DNA from: Gemmatimonadota bacterium
Lineage (GTDB): Bacteria; Gemmatimonadota; Gemmatimonadetes; Longimicrobiales; Gaopeijiaceae
Length of the DNA: 64,000 nt
Direction: 5' to 3'
NCBI GenBank assembly: GCA_021295815.1
Contig: JAGWBQ010000009.1
Location: forward strand, 1-64,000
In this document: piece by piece, positions 27,284 through 34,728 of the stretch
Layout of the letters: each line of letters begins with the position of its first letter
How positions within the stretch are numbered: the first letter of the stretch is position 1
The notes under the pieces: generated by a model
What the model saw: the letters and a program-made list of their open reading frames with translations, nothing else
The model's database searches: none
What the model was told of the DNA's origin: nothing
Translations under genes and position numbers: made by a program

Positions 27284-27289
27284 AGCTTA
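27284..27289 (-). promoter_or_regulatory. -10-like box directly before the efflux locus
   Basis: TAAGCT on the minus strand ends 7 nt before the ATG at 27276. The same geometry occurs before glnS and the TonB receptor gene, pointing to a leaderless transcript. The -35 region is weak. Confidence 0.3.
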
Positions 27290-27357
27290 GCGGTAAAGGC
27301 CCTTCACGTAAGCGTCGTTTCGGGACATCGGCGCGGTGCCCGTCCCTAGCCGTCCCG

Positions 27358-28584
27358 TCAGGCGCCCGCACTGCCCCCGTACCTTTCGCTGACGTAACGG
27401 TCTAGAATTCCCTTGAACTCTTCGATGAGGCCCGACCCCTTGAGGGTTGTCTCGTGGCGACCGTCCACATAGACCGGCGCCTTGGGTTCCTCGAAGGTTC
27501 CCGGCAGCGAGATACCGATGTCGGCGTGCTTCGATTCGCCGGGACCGTTCACCACGCAACCCATGACGGCGACACTCATCTCCTCGACGCCGGGGTATTC
27601 GACCCGCCACTCGGCGATCGAGTCTCGAATGTGCGCCGTGATCTGCTCGGCCATCTCCTGGAAGAAGGTGCTGGTCGTGCGCCCGCAGCCCGGGCAGGCC
27701 GTGACCTGCGGCTCGAAATGCCGGATGTCGAGGGCCTGAAGGACTTGCTGAGCGACGCGGACCTCTTCCGAGCGGTCGCCCCCGGGCCGAGGGGTGAGCG
27801 AGACCCGGATAGTGTCGCCGATGCCGTCGAGCAGTAGCGGCGAGAGCCCGGCCGCGGTGGCCACGATCCCCTTCGACCCCATCCCCGCTTCGGTAAGACC
27901 GAGGTGGAGGGCGTAGCTCGCTCGGGCCGCCAGTTTTCGGTAGACGGAGATCAGCTCCCGCACCTTGGATACCTTCGCGGAGACCACGATCCGGTCTGCG
28001 GCGAGTCCGGTCTCCTCGGCGAGCTCCCCCGAACGGACCACGCTCTCGACCATGGCGTCGAGCACGACCGCTCCGGCGTCCTTCGGTTGGGATCTCCTGG
28101 CGTTCTCGTCCATCATCTCGGTAAGCAGGCGCTGGTCGAGAGAACCCCAGTTGACACCGATGCGCACGGGCTTGTCGTGTTCGATCGCGACCTGGACGAT
28201 GCGGGCGAAGTTCTCGTCTCGCCGCTTCGCCCCCACGTTGCCTGGGTTGATGCGCAGCTTGGCGAGCGCCCGCGCCGTCTCGGGATGGCGGGTCAGGAGA
28301 AGGTGGCCGTTGTAGTGAAAGTCCCCGACGACAGGAGTTCGGTATCCGGCGTCTCGAAGGCGCGCCACGATCTCGGGGACGGCACGAGCGGCGGCGTCGT
28401 TGTTGACGGTGATGCGGACGATCTCGCTGCCGGCATCGGCCAGAAGACGGACCTGATCGAACGTGGACTCGGGGTCGGCGGTGTCGGTGTTGGTCATCGA
28501 CTGCACGATGACGGGGCCACCGCCGCCGACGGTCACGCCGCTCACATCGACGGCGTTGGTCTGGTGCCTCATATTGCCGTTCAT
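27358..28584 (-). CDS. ispG: 4-hydroxy-3-methylbut-2-en-1-yl diphosphate synthase
   Basis: This 408-residue Fe-S enzyme of the MEP isoprenoid pathway reduces MEcPP to HMBPP. It begins with [17 protein letters not shown]. It has [10 protein letters not shown] and the 4Fe-4S cysteines in [12 protein letters not shown] plus [13 protein letters not shown], all diagnostic. It lies just upstream of the efflux adaptors on the same strand with an 81-nt gap; there is no functional link. Confidence 0.96.
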   Translation of the reverse strand: MNGNMRHQTNAVDVSGVTVGGGGPVIVQSMTNTDTADPESTFDQVRLLADAGSEIVRITVNNDAAARAVPEIVARLRDAGYRTPVVGDFHYNGHLLLTRHPETARALAKLRINPGNVGAKRRDENFARIVQVAIEHDKPVRIGVNWGSLDQRLLTEMMDENARRSQPKDAGAVVLDAMVESVVRSGELAEETGLAADRIVVSAKVSKVRELISVYRKLAARASYALHLGLTEAGMGSKGIVATAAGLSPLLLDGIGDTIRVSLTPRPGGDRSEEVRVAQQVLQALDIRHFEPQVTACPGCGRTTSTFFQEMAEQITAHIRDSIAEWRVEYPGVEEMSVAVMGCVVNGPGESKHADIGISLPGTFEEPKAPVYVDGRHETTLKGSGLIEEFKGILDRYVSERYGGSAGA

Positions 28585-28713
28585 GATACTAACTTTCGTG
28601 CCCGTGAATCCATGATATTCGCCGGAAGGAGGTTCCCCATATCACGTAGCGATCGGACGCCCCTTGGGCAGCGGATCGCCGGGGGCGCGAACACTTACGT
28701 ACCCCGAAGCTTC

Positions 28714-28796
28714 GGAGGGGTGGCAGAACGGCTAATGCACCGGTCTTGAAAACCGGCGGGCGAGAGCCCATGCGGGTTCGAATCCCGCCCCCTCCG
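28714..28796 (+). tRNA. tRNA-Ser (anticodon UGA)
   Basis: The 7-bp acceptor GGAGGGG (28714-28720) pairs with CCCCTCC (28789-28795), and the discriminator is G. The anticodon stem CCGGT/ACCGG holds loop CTTGAAA, so the anticodon is TGA. A class II variable arm (GGGCGAGAGCCC) and a T-arm GCGGG-TTCGAAT-CCCGC are present. CCA is not encoded. This tRNA reads UCA/UCG-type serine codons. Confidence 0.95.
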
Positions 28797-28825
28797 CTGG
28801 CTCGTCCGAAATTGCGCCCGACTGC

Positions 28826-28846
28826 CGGCCTGCATGAGGCAGGCCG
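28826..28846 (+). terminator. hairpin downstream of tRNA-Ser
   Basis: CGGCCTGC (28826-28833) pairs perfectly with GCAGGCCG (28839-28846) around loop ATGAG. It lies 30 nt after the tRNA and could end its transcript. A T-run is absent. Confidence 0.35.
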
Positions 28847-28884
28847 AAGAGCCGCAAACGAGAACCGTACACAAGGAGGCGTCG

Positions 28885-28950
28885 ATGCTCGAACCCATTC
28901 AGTCTCGGGACCCTGCCCGGACGGACGGGGGACCGGGACGTGCGAGGTGA
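28885..28950 (+). other. short open frame with a strong ribosome binding site
   Basis: AAGGAGG ends 6 nt before an ATG at 28885 that opens only 21 codons (MLEPIQSRDPARTD...) to TGA at 28950. It sits before the decayed TonB-receptor tail. It may be the surviving start of a degraded gene rather than a true small protein. Confidence 0.2.
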
Positions 28951-29049
28951 CCGCGCTCGAGCGGATAGAGGTCAAGAACGTGAACTGGCCGGGGGGTACG
29001 GCTTGCGGGCGTGGACGTCCACATGAGCACGCATCTGGAACTCGGCTAG

Positions 29050-29319
29050 AGGATAGTCTCGCTGGGGGCGGGCGTCACCTACCTGGTCGACTTCGTGGTA
29101 AGAGCTCTCGAGGTGAACGGCGCCGAGGTTTTCGGTGAGCAGCAGGGCGCGGGCAGGTTGAACTGGAACAACCCCATCGCGCCTCCTCTGCCCCGATGGA
29201 AGGCGCGCGCATCGGCCGGTAATCATGCCGATAGGTTGAGCGCGGTCGCCTACGACGGCTTCACCCACAGCCACAAGGGGCGGCGCATCAAGATGTCGGT
29301 GACCTGGCAACCGTACTAG
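29050..29319 (+). pseudogene. C-terminal fragment of a TonB-dependent receptor
   Basis: After an in-frame TAG (29047-29049) the frame reads RIVSLGAGVTYLVDF, then GRLNWNNPIAPPLPRWKA, SAVAYDGFTHSHKGRR and ends MSVTWQPY. The pattern NWNNP...PPLPRWKA...AV and an aromatic C-terminus match the last strands of TonB-dependent receptors. Everything upstream is out of frame or missing. It is therefore read as a remnant of a deleted receptor gene beside the tRNA. The 28800-29400 interval holds no other credible gene. Confidence 0.5.
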
Positions 29320-29405
29320 CCTGCGACAATGCCGAGCGCCCCGGCAGCCCTACCGGCGCGGTTCTTGGCCGCCCTCCATGCTCGCGCCGGACGATCCATG
29401 GGTGG

Positions 29406-31223
29406 CTAGTGGCGGAAGAGCCGGCGCCCGGTGCGCACCATGGCGATGCCGTGCTCGTCGGCCGCGGCGCTTACCTCTCCGTCGCGCTTCGAACCGCCGG
29501 GTTGGACGATGGCGGTCACGCCGACAGCGGCGGCGGCGTCCACACCGTCGCGGAACGGGAAGAAGCCGTCCGATGCCAGCACGGAGCCCGTCAGGTCGAG
29601 GCCGGCTCTCCGCGCTCGCTCGACGGCCGCCCTGGCCGACTCCACTCGGCTCGTCTGCCCGCCACCGATCCCAAGCGAGGCCCCTCGTCCGGCGATCAGG
29701 ATGGCGTTCGACTTTACTCCGTAGACGGCCGACCAAGCGAAGCGCAGATCGAGCTCCTCCCGGGGTGAAGGCGGGCGGACGCTCATCACCTCCCAGCCGT
29801 AGGAACTCTCGGTTGACGTGACGTTCCCCTCCGGCGAGCCATTCTCGCCTGCAGATAGGTTCCTTCTCTTTGCCGTAGGGGCGTCGGAAGCGGATCTCTC
29901 CGTTGATGCCGGATCGAACCCGGGCGGGACCGATCCCCGCTGAGCCAGCACGCCTCCCCAGACCGATCGCAACGAAAGCCGGCTCGCTGAGTCGGGCCGG
30001 CCGCTTCTCACTCGCGACCGATCTCCGTGGACGAGGAGCCGCAGGTTCTTCTTGCGGCTGAGCAGGTCGAGAGCCTGGGAAGCGTATCCCCTGGCGGCGA
30101 TGCATTCGATGAAGAGCTTCGACATCAGCCGGGCGCACTCTTCGTCGACGACCGTGTTCACGGCCACGACCGAGCCGAAGGCGCTCTCGGAGTCGGTGCG
30201 CAGGGCCTTCGAATAGGCATCCGCCACCGTGTCTCCGATGGCGATCCCGCATGGCGTCGCATGCTTGACGATGCAGACGGCGGGACCGTGGTAACCGGCG
30301 AACGGCGAAAGAGAGAACAACGCACCGTCGAGATCCAGGAGGTTGTTGTACGAGAGGGCCTTGCCGTGGAGCTGCTCGAAGGGAGCCCCTGCTCCGACGG
30401 CCTCCGGATAGAACGCGGCGGGCTGGTCGGGATTCTCACCGTAGCGGAGGTGGATACCGCCCGAAAGCCGGAGGTCGAGCTCGGGAGGCAGGGCCAGGTC
30501 CGGCCCGGAGACGGCCGGTTCGGAAGCTGCCTTTTCGGAAGCGGGGCCCGATTCGGGGGCGGCCCCGTCGGCATCCGCTTCGCTCCGCTCTGCGAACCAC
30601 TCGGCGATGGCGGAGTCGTACTCGGAGAGGTGAGCGAAGGTGCGTCTGGCCAGCTCGACGCGCAAGCGGGCGGCACCGGGTGCGTCGAGCGCCTCCAGGA
30701 CCCGGGAGTAGTATGCGGGATCGGGCACCGGCCAGACGTCGCGGTGAGCCTTCGCGGCGGCCCGCAGGAGGGTAGGTCCGCCAACGTCGATCTCCTCCAC
30801 GATCCGGTCCCGGTCAGCGCCTCGGGCCACCGTCTCGCCGAAGGGATAGAGGTTGACGGCTACAAGGTCGATGGGAACATAGCCCGCCCGCTCCATCTCC
30901 CGGGTGTCGTCTTCGCGGTCGCGGCGGCAGAGAATGCCGGCGTGGACGGCGGGATGGAGGGTCTTCACCCTTCCGTCCATCATTTCCGGGTGCGAGGTCA
31001 CGTTCGCCACCTCCGTGACCGCCAGTCCGGCCTCGGCAAGCGCTCTTGCCGTTCCCCCCGTGGAGACGATCTCGAAGCCCCTCTCGGCCAAGCCGCGGGC
31101 GAAATCGACGACCCCCGCCTTGTCCGAGACCGAAATCAAGGCTCTTCTCTTGTCGCCGGACGCAGAAAGACTCTCTGCCGGGATACGGTTTTCGGGGGAA
31201 GCGCGGTTCACGGCTCTGCTCAT
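29406..31223 (-). CDS. purH: bifunctional AICAR transformylase / IMP cyclohydrolase
   Basis: This 605-residue enzyme performs the last two steps of IMP synthesis. The N-terminal IMP cyclohydrolase (about 26-215) has [26 protein letters not shown] and [16 protein letters not shown]. The C-terminal transformylase has KHATPCG with catalytic Lys-His at 320-321, and [19 protein letters not shown]. It is about 80 residues longer than usual, owing to an Ala/Glu/Ser-rich linker (about 212-243) and a polar insertion (about 431-473). Its ATG overlaps the purN stop. Confidence 0.95.
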   Translation of the reverse strand: MSRAVNRASPENRIPAESLSASGDKRRALISVSDKAGVVDFARGLAERGFEIVSTGGTARALAEAGLAVTEVANVTSHPEMMDGRVKTLHPAVHAGILCRRDREDDTREMERAGYVPIDLVAVNLYPFGETVARGADRDRIVEEIDVGGPTLLRAAAKAHRDVWPVPDPAYYSRVLEALDAPGAARLRVELARRTFAHLSEYDSAIAEWFAERSEADADGAAPESGPASEKAASEPAVSGPDLALPPELDLRLSGGIHLRYGENPDQPAAFYPEAVGAGAPFEQLHGKALSYNNLLDLDGALFSLSPFAGYHGPAVCIVKHATPCGIAIGDTVADAYSKALRTDSESAFGSVVAVNTVVDEECARLMSKLFIECIAARGYASQALDLLSRKKNLRLLVHGDRSRVRSGRPDSASRLSLRSVWGGVLAQRGSVPPGFDPASTERSASDAPTAKRRNLSAGENGSPEGNVTSTESSYGWEVMSVRPPSPREELDLRFAWSAVYGVKSNAILIAGRGASLGIGGGQTSRVESARAAVERARRAGLDLTGSVLASDGFFPFRDGVDAAAAVGVTAIVQPGGSKRDGEVSAAADEHGIAMVRTGRRLFRH

Positions 31224-31873
31224 TTGGCGATGTGGAGGTCGGATGCGGCGTTCGTCGAAAGATCCCGTACCAGCAGGTCCAAGGTCCTCGGATAAAGCCG
31301 GTGCTCGACCCGGAGAACCCGTCTTGCGAGCGACTCGGGGGTGTCTCCTTCAAGGACCGGCACTTCCTCCCGGTCGATGACGGGACCCTTGTCGTACTCC
31401 TCGGTGACGTGGTGGACCGTCGCACCGGTCACCCTCTCGCCCGCCTCCAGAACGGCACGGTGAATGCGAATCCCGTACATGCCTTCTCCTCCGAACCTGG
31501 GAAGGAGCGCGGGATGAATGTTCACGATCCGTCCCCGAAAGCGTGCGATCACGGCTTCGGGCACCAGACGCAGGTATCCGGCGAGACAGACGATGTCGGC
31601 CCGCAGATCGGAGAGCGCGCTCAGTGTCGCCCCGGAGACCTCTTCCGCAGTCCGCCCCGCAGTCGGAACGACGCGCACCGGGATGCCGAGCCGGTCCGCC
31701 CGGACGGTCGCGCCGACTCCGGCCCGGTTGGTGACGAGTGCCACCACTCGCCAGAGTCTTACGGGCGGTTCGTAGGCGGCGAGGGATTCGAAGTTGCTGC
31801 CGCTACCGGAGGCGAAGACGACCACGCGCAACTCCTTCGCGGCGTCGCCCACCGGCTCCGCCCGTCGATTCAC
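31220..31873 (-). CDS. purN: phosphoribosylglycinamide formyltransferase
   Basis: This 217-residue enzyme transfers formyl from 10-formyl-THF to GAR. It has VVVFASGSGSNFE at the N-terminus, LAGYLRLVPE, the catalytic INIHPALLPRFGG-type motif (here VNIHPALLPRFGG) and TGATVHHVTEEYDKGP. The start is a GTG at 31873 overlapping the upstream stop (GTGA). Overlap with purH (31220-31223) makes a coupled purNH pair. Confidence 0.95.
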   Translation of the reverse strand: MNRRAEPVGDAAKELRVVVFASGSGSNFESLAAYEPPVRLWRVVALVTNRAGVGATVRADRLGIPVRVVPTAGRTAEEVSGATLSALSDLRADIVCLAGYLRLVPEAVIARFRGRIVNIHPALLPRFGGEGMYGIRIHRAVLEAGERVTGATVHHVTEEYDKGPVIDREEVPVLEGDTPESLARRVLRVEHRLYPRTLDLLVRDLSTNAASDLHIAK

Positions 31874-32526
31874 CTGCCCGGGCTTGGGCAGAGTCCTTGC
31901 AGGAAAGGGTTGTGCGCTCGTTCCTCGCGCACCGAGGTGGAGAGTCCGTGCCCGGTGTGGAGAACCGTAGCGTCGGGGAGGGTCAGAATCTCATCCGCGA
32001 TCGTGCGCAGCAGGACGGCGTGATCGCCTCCGGGAAGATCGGTGCGACCGATGGAACCGCTGAAGACCACATCGGCGACGATGGCGAAGCTTCGCGCGTC
32101 TTCCTCCACCAGAATCACGTGGCCCGGGGAGTGGCCTGGCGCGTGCCTCACCTCTAAGGAGCTCTCCCCGACCCTGAACGATTGCCCGTGGGCCAATTCG
32201 TGCGTGGGGGGCGGCGGGGGTCGCAACTTGACACCGAGATGCGCGGCCTGTACGACCGCCCAGTCGTAGAGCGGACGGTCCGCCGGGTGGAGGTGAATCG
32301 GCACCTCCGGATGGCGGTCCCGAACCGGGGCGAGGCCCTCCACGTGATCGGCGTGGGCATGAGTCAGAAGGACCGCGACTAGGTTCAGGCCGTCCTCGTT
32401 GACCTTTCGAAGCATGTCGCCCGCGCCCGCGCCCGGGTCTATGGCGACGGCGTCAAGGCTGTGCGGGCACCAGGCCAGCCACGTGTTCTGGTCGAAGACC
32501 CCGGCGGGAAAGCGCTCTACACGCAT
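31870..32526 (-). CDS. metallo-beta-lactamase-fold hydrolase (glyoxalase II-like)
   Basis: This 218-residue protein has the zinc motif THAHADH (about 55-61), a later APGHSPGHVILVEE and the metal-bridging region IVADVVFSGSIGRTDLPGG, ending with LHTGHGLSTS. These match the GloB-like 'MBL-fold metallo-hydrolase' family (YcbL type). The start ATG at 32526 gives MRVERFPAG, the usual family beginning. It overlaps purN by 4 nt. The natural substrate may be a glutathione or other thiol ester, but this is not determined. Confidence 0.88.
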   Translation of the reverse strand: MRVERFPAGVFDQNTWLAWCPHSLDAVAIDPGAGAGDMLRKVNEDGLNLVAVLLTHAHADHVEGLAPVRDRHPEVPIHLHPADRPLYDWAVVQAAHLGVKLRPPPPPTHELAHGQSFRVGESSLEVRHAPGHSPGHVILVEEDARSFAIVADVVFSGSIGRTDLPGGDHAVLLRTIADEILTLPDATVLHTGHGLSTSVREERAHNPFLQGLCPSPGR

Positions 32527-32627
32527 CTCATGAGCGGTAAGAGGTTGCGGGGTACCGTCTGCGGAGGACGTCGAAAAGGAGTGACGCCCGAGGGATCGCG
32601 ACCAAGCGGGAGCCCGCAGGTACGGCG

Positions 32628-32954
32628 TCAGACCGTGAACGAGCTCCCGCAACCGCAGCCTCCGGAGGCGTTCGGGTTGCGGAAGGCGAACCCCTGTCCC
32701 ATGAAGCTCGACACATAGTCTATCTCGACACCATCGAGGTACTGCGCCGAGAACGGATCCACGAAGACCTGCACGCCGTCGATCCTGAGGATCTCGTCGT
32801 CGCTTTCGGGGCCGTCCTCGATGTTGAGACCGTACTGGAACCCGGAGCACCCTCCGGGAAGCACCGCCACGCGGAGGCCGGTGTCGGTGTCGGAGCCGTG
32901 CTCCTTCATAAAGTCGTGCACCTTCGAGGTGGCGGCGGCGGTCAGTTGCAGCAT
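32628..32954 (-). CDS. iron-sulfur cluster assembly protein, IscA/ErpA family
   Basis: This 108-residue A-type carrier begins MLQLTAAATSKVHDFM. It has LPGGCSGFQYGLN (first Cys), VDPFSAQYLDGVEIDYV and the C-terminal GGCGCGSSF (two Cys). The three conserved cysteines are intact. The ATG at 32954 is the family start; the frame continues upstream to 33053. It lies about 100 nt upstream of the metallo-hydrolase on the same strand. ErpA versus IscA cannot be told from sequence alone. Confidence 0.92.
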   Translation of the reverse strand: MLQLTAAATSKVHDFMKEHGSDTDTGLRVAVLPGGCSGFQYGLNIEDGPESDDEILRIDGVQVFVDPFSAQYLDGVEIDYVSSFMGQGFAFRNPNASGGCGCGSSFTV

Positions 32955-33032
32955 GGGCTTGTCCGGGATCGCGTCGAACGGCCGGGTCGGGCCGGGAGGA
33001 CAAAGGTCGCCGGACGGAGGGCGGTCGTCAAG

Positions 33033-33082
33033 ACGGTGATTTCGATTTGACACGGTGATTCCGATTTGACACGGTGATTCCG
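33033..33082. repeat. 19-bp tandem repeat, about 2.6 copies
   Basis: The unit ACGGTGATTYCGATTTGAC occurs at 33033-33051 and 33052-33070 and continues for 12 nt to 33082, with one C/T difference. Each full copy ends in or spans TTGACA on the plus strand. It lies about 80 nt upstream of the IscA-family gene and downstream of the decayed gene ending at 33117. Confidence 0.75.
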
Positions 33083-33116
33083 GGGTAGCGAATGGAACGC
33101 CCCCCGGCTAGCCCGG

Positions 33117-33566
33117 TCATGCCGGTCCGAGGTCGTCGATCTCCACGAACGCCGCTAGACCGTCGGGGCCGAACGCCGCCAGCATCGCGGTAGCGCCGGC
33201 CGGAAAGGTGCCTACGTACCTGCCGTCGGACGTGACTACGTCGATGAGGGCCGGGTCGGTGGACCGCCCGTGCTCGTCATGATTTCGATGTCGACCATGC
33301 GCTCCTGCATAGCTCCCGGAGGACTCCACGCATTGGTGATGGTCCAGACAACGGCTTCCCTTCCATCGAGCTGCACCCGATGTATCTCGCGGGGCCCTTC
33401 TCTGTCGGTCATGCGCATATCCATACTCACCGGATCGAAGCTCGTGCTAGCGACCCGTCGGACTACGGAAAGAAGGGAGCCGGCACCGCTCTGGGTGAAC
33501 CGCCGATGTTCGACGGTCACACCGGTTTCGCCCTGCGACGAGGCCGAACCACCCCTTCGGACTCAT
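33117..33566 (-). pseudogene. frameshifted gene with a propeller-like C-terminus (fourth gene of a small overlapping operon)
   Basis: An ATG at 33566 overlaps the preceding stop (ATGA, 33563-33566) and has AAGGAG 8 nt upstream, but its frame closes after 39 codons. The credible protein continues in the next frame ([40 protein letters not shown]). Near 33275 it shifts again to [19 protein letters not shown] and [18 protein letters not shown], ending at 33117. The last part resembles the final blade of 6-bladed propeller lipoproteins. Two frameshifts, the first near a GGGG run, imply decay or sequence errors. A whole product would be about 150 residues. Confidence 0.45.
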
Positions 33567-33862
33567 GACTCTGTCTCCTTGGGGTGCTCAAACCATACCT
33601 CAAGCTCTTGCGTCAGGCCTTCCAGCGAGAAGCCGGTCGCCCAAACCTGGAGCAGGCATCGGAGAAGCACTCCCAACCGTGTCAGACAGACGAACGTGCC
33701 AACGACGAGGCACGGAACCATCACGCTTAGGGCTATGACCTGCCCAACCGCGCCGCCAACGCCAATGGCTCCCGCAATCACGGAACCGAAAGTTAGTATG
33801 GTCCATGTAACCCGAACCACGTTCGGAAAGGGACGAGTGATGGTCTTGGTGTCCAACGTCAT
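33563..33862 (-). CDS. small predicted membrane protein, unknown function
   Basis: This 99-residue protein has a hydrophilic N-terminus, two hydrophobic segments (VRVTWTILTFGSVIAGAIG and VIALSVMVPCLVVGTFVCL) and an amphipathic, acidic C-terminus (EGLTQELEVWFEHPKETES). The ATG at 33862 overlaps the preceding stop (ATGA) and has GAGG about 7 nt upstream. No family is recognised. It is the third gene of the small overlapping chain running from 34346 to 33117. Confidence 0.5.
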   Translation of the reverse strand: MTLDTKTITRPFPNVVRVTWTILTFGSVIAGAIGVGGAVGQVIALSVMVPCLVVGTFVCLTRLGVLLRCLLQVWATGFSLEGLTQELEVWFEHPKETES

Positions 33863-34056
33863 GTCGCAACCTCGGACTGCACCCACTCACCTTGCAGTTG
33901 ATCGAGCGGGTGCCGCAACCTCGGTGAGCAGGCGAAAATCTCTTTAATGAGACAATTGACAAGATCCTTGACAGAACTCATGAAATCGGCACCGTCCACG
34001 GCCACTGATGCATTAGACGCCATCAGGGTACGAGAGGGCTCGGATGACCTCGTCAT
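33859..34056 (-). CDS. small protein, unknown function
   Basis: This 65-residue protein is polar at the N-terminus and helical in the middle (MSSVKDLVNCLIKEIFACS). It contains two cysteines and has no signal peptide. Its ATG overlaps the upstream stop (34053-34056) and its stop overlaps the downstream start. The double overlap and the ribosome binding sites are the main reason to accept it as real; no homology is recognised. Confidence 0.4.
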   Translation of the reverse strand: MTRSSEPSRTLMASNASVAVDGADFMSSVKDLVNCLIKEIFACSPRLRHPLDQLQGEWVQSEVAT

Positions 34057-34346
34057 GCCTGAAATTGAGAGACGGCGGAGCAGCCCTGGTATTCCATATT
34101 CGCCAGAGCACTCACGGGTGCGTGCGAAATCTCGACGCGGAGACGCTGACGATCACCGCCCTTCGTTGGGATGACCGCAGAGCCATGATCGGGAACGGCG
34201 ACCTCTTCCCGATTCACGGCCAGATCATCCTCGAGGGTCTGCGGAGAGATACCAGCCGGGGCACCGATGAGTGGGAGGGGAGCGACCACGGCGAGCATAA
34301 TCGGCGGGATGAGCTTGGCGAACAGCTCAATTAGGGGGGGTAGCAT
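34053..34346 (-). CDS. small predicted membrane or exported protein, unknown function
   Basis: This 97-residue protein is the first gene of the chain. It has a short N-terminal amphipathic stretch and one hydrophobic segment (KLIPPIMLAVVAPLPLIGA, about 11-29), then a soluble C-terminal part (TLEDDLAVNREEVAVPDHG, VEISHAPVSALANMEYQG). GGGAG lies 5 nt before the ATG at 34346. No family is recognised. Confidence 0.5.
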   Translation of the reverse strand: MLPPLIELFAKLIPPIMLAVVAPLPLIGAPAGISPQTLEDDLAVNREEVAVPDHGSAVIPTKGGDRQRLRVEISHAPVSALANMEYQGCSAVSQFQA

Positions 34347-34728
34347 TTCATCTCCCGAGCATTCGGCCCATGTAAAAGGTAGTGACGGTTCGAAGGTCAC
34401 TATGACCATGATACAGCCCGCAGGAGCTTAACAGGTTTCCGCCGGGGTGGCAAGGTCCGTTTTTTCGGACGCGGAAACGGATCGTGAGATCTCGACCACA
34501 TTCCGGGTTTCCATTCCAGCAGCCAGCACGACACACCCGTCCACCCCCCTCCGTTCGCGTCTCGAAGAACCTCGGCCCGCAGTCCTTGACCGACTGTCTG
34601 TCGCTACGCTCCGGGCGGTCAATTGGGTCTCCGCGTTCGGCCCCACGGGGATCACCGCGGTTCCCGAGGGGTAGCGGTCGGAGCATCCTGATCCGCTGGG
34701 ACCGGACCCGACTCAACAATGGGGCAAG
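34347..34728. other. intergenic region, no gene seen
   Basis: This 382-nt region separates the minus-strand small-gene chain from the plus-strand barrel gene. No frame has convincing coding character. A small inverted repeat GTCCG-T6-CGGAC is at 34455-34470. TATCAT on the minus strand in the 34390s could be a -10 box for the small genes, but the -35 is poor. Confidence 0.4.

Noticed and set aside
29341-29380. CCGGCGCG / CGCGCCGG inverted repeat after purH as a terminator
   Set aside because: The loop is over 20 nt and there is no T-run; too weak to annotate.
34455-34470. GTCCG-TTTTTT-CGGAC hairpin as an intrinsic terminator
   Set aside because: The T-run is in the loop, not after the stem, and no gene ends nearby on either strand.
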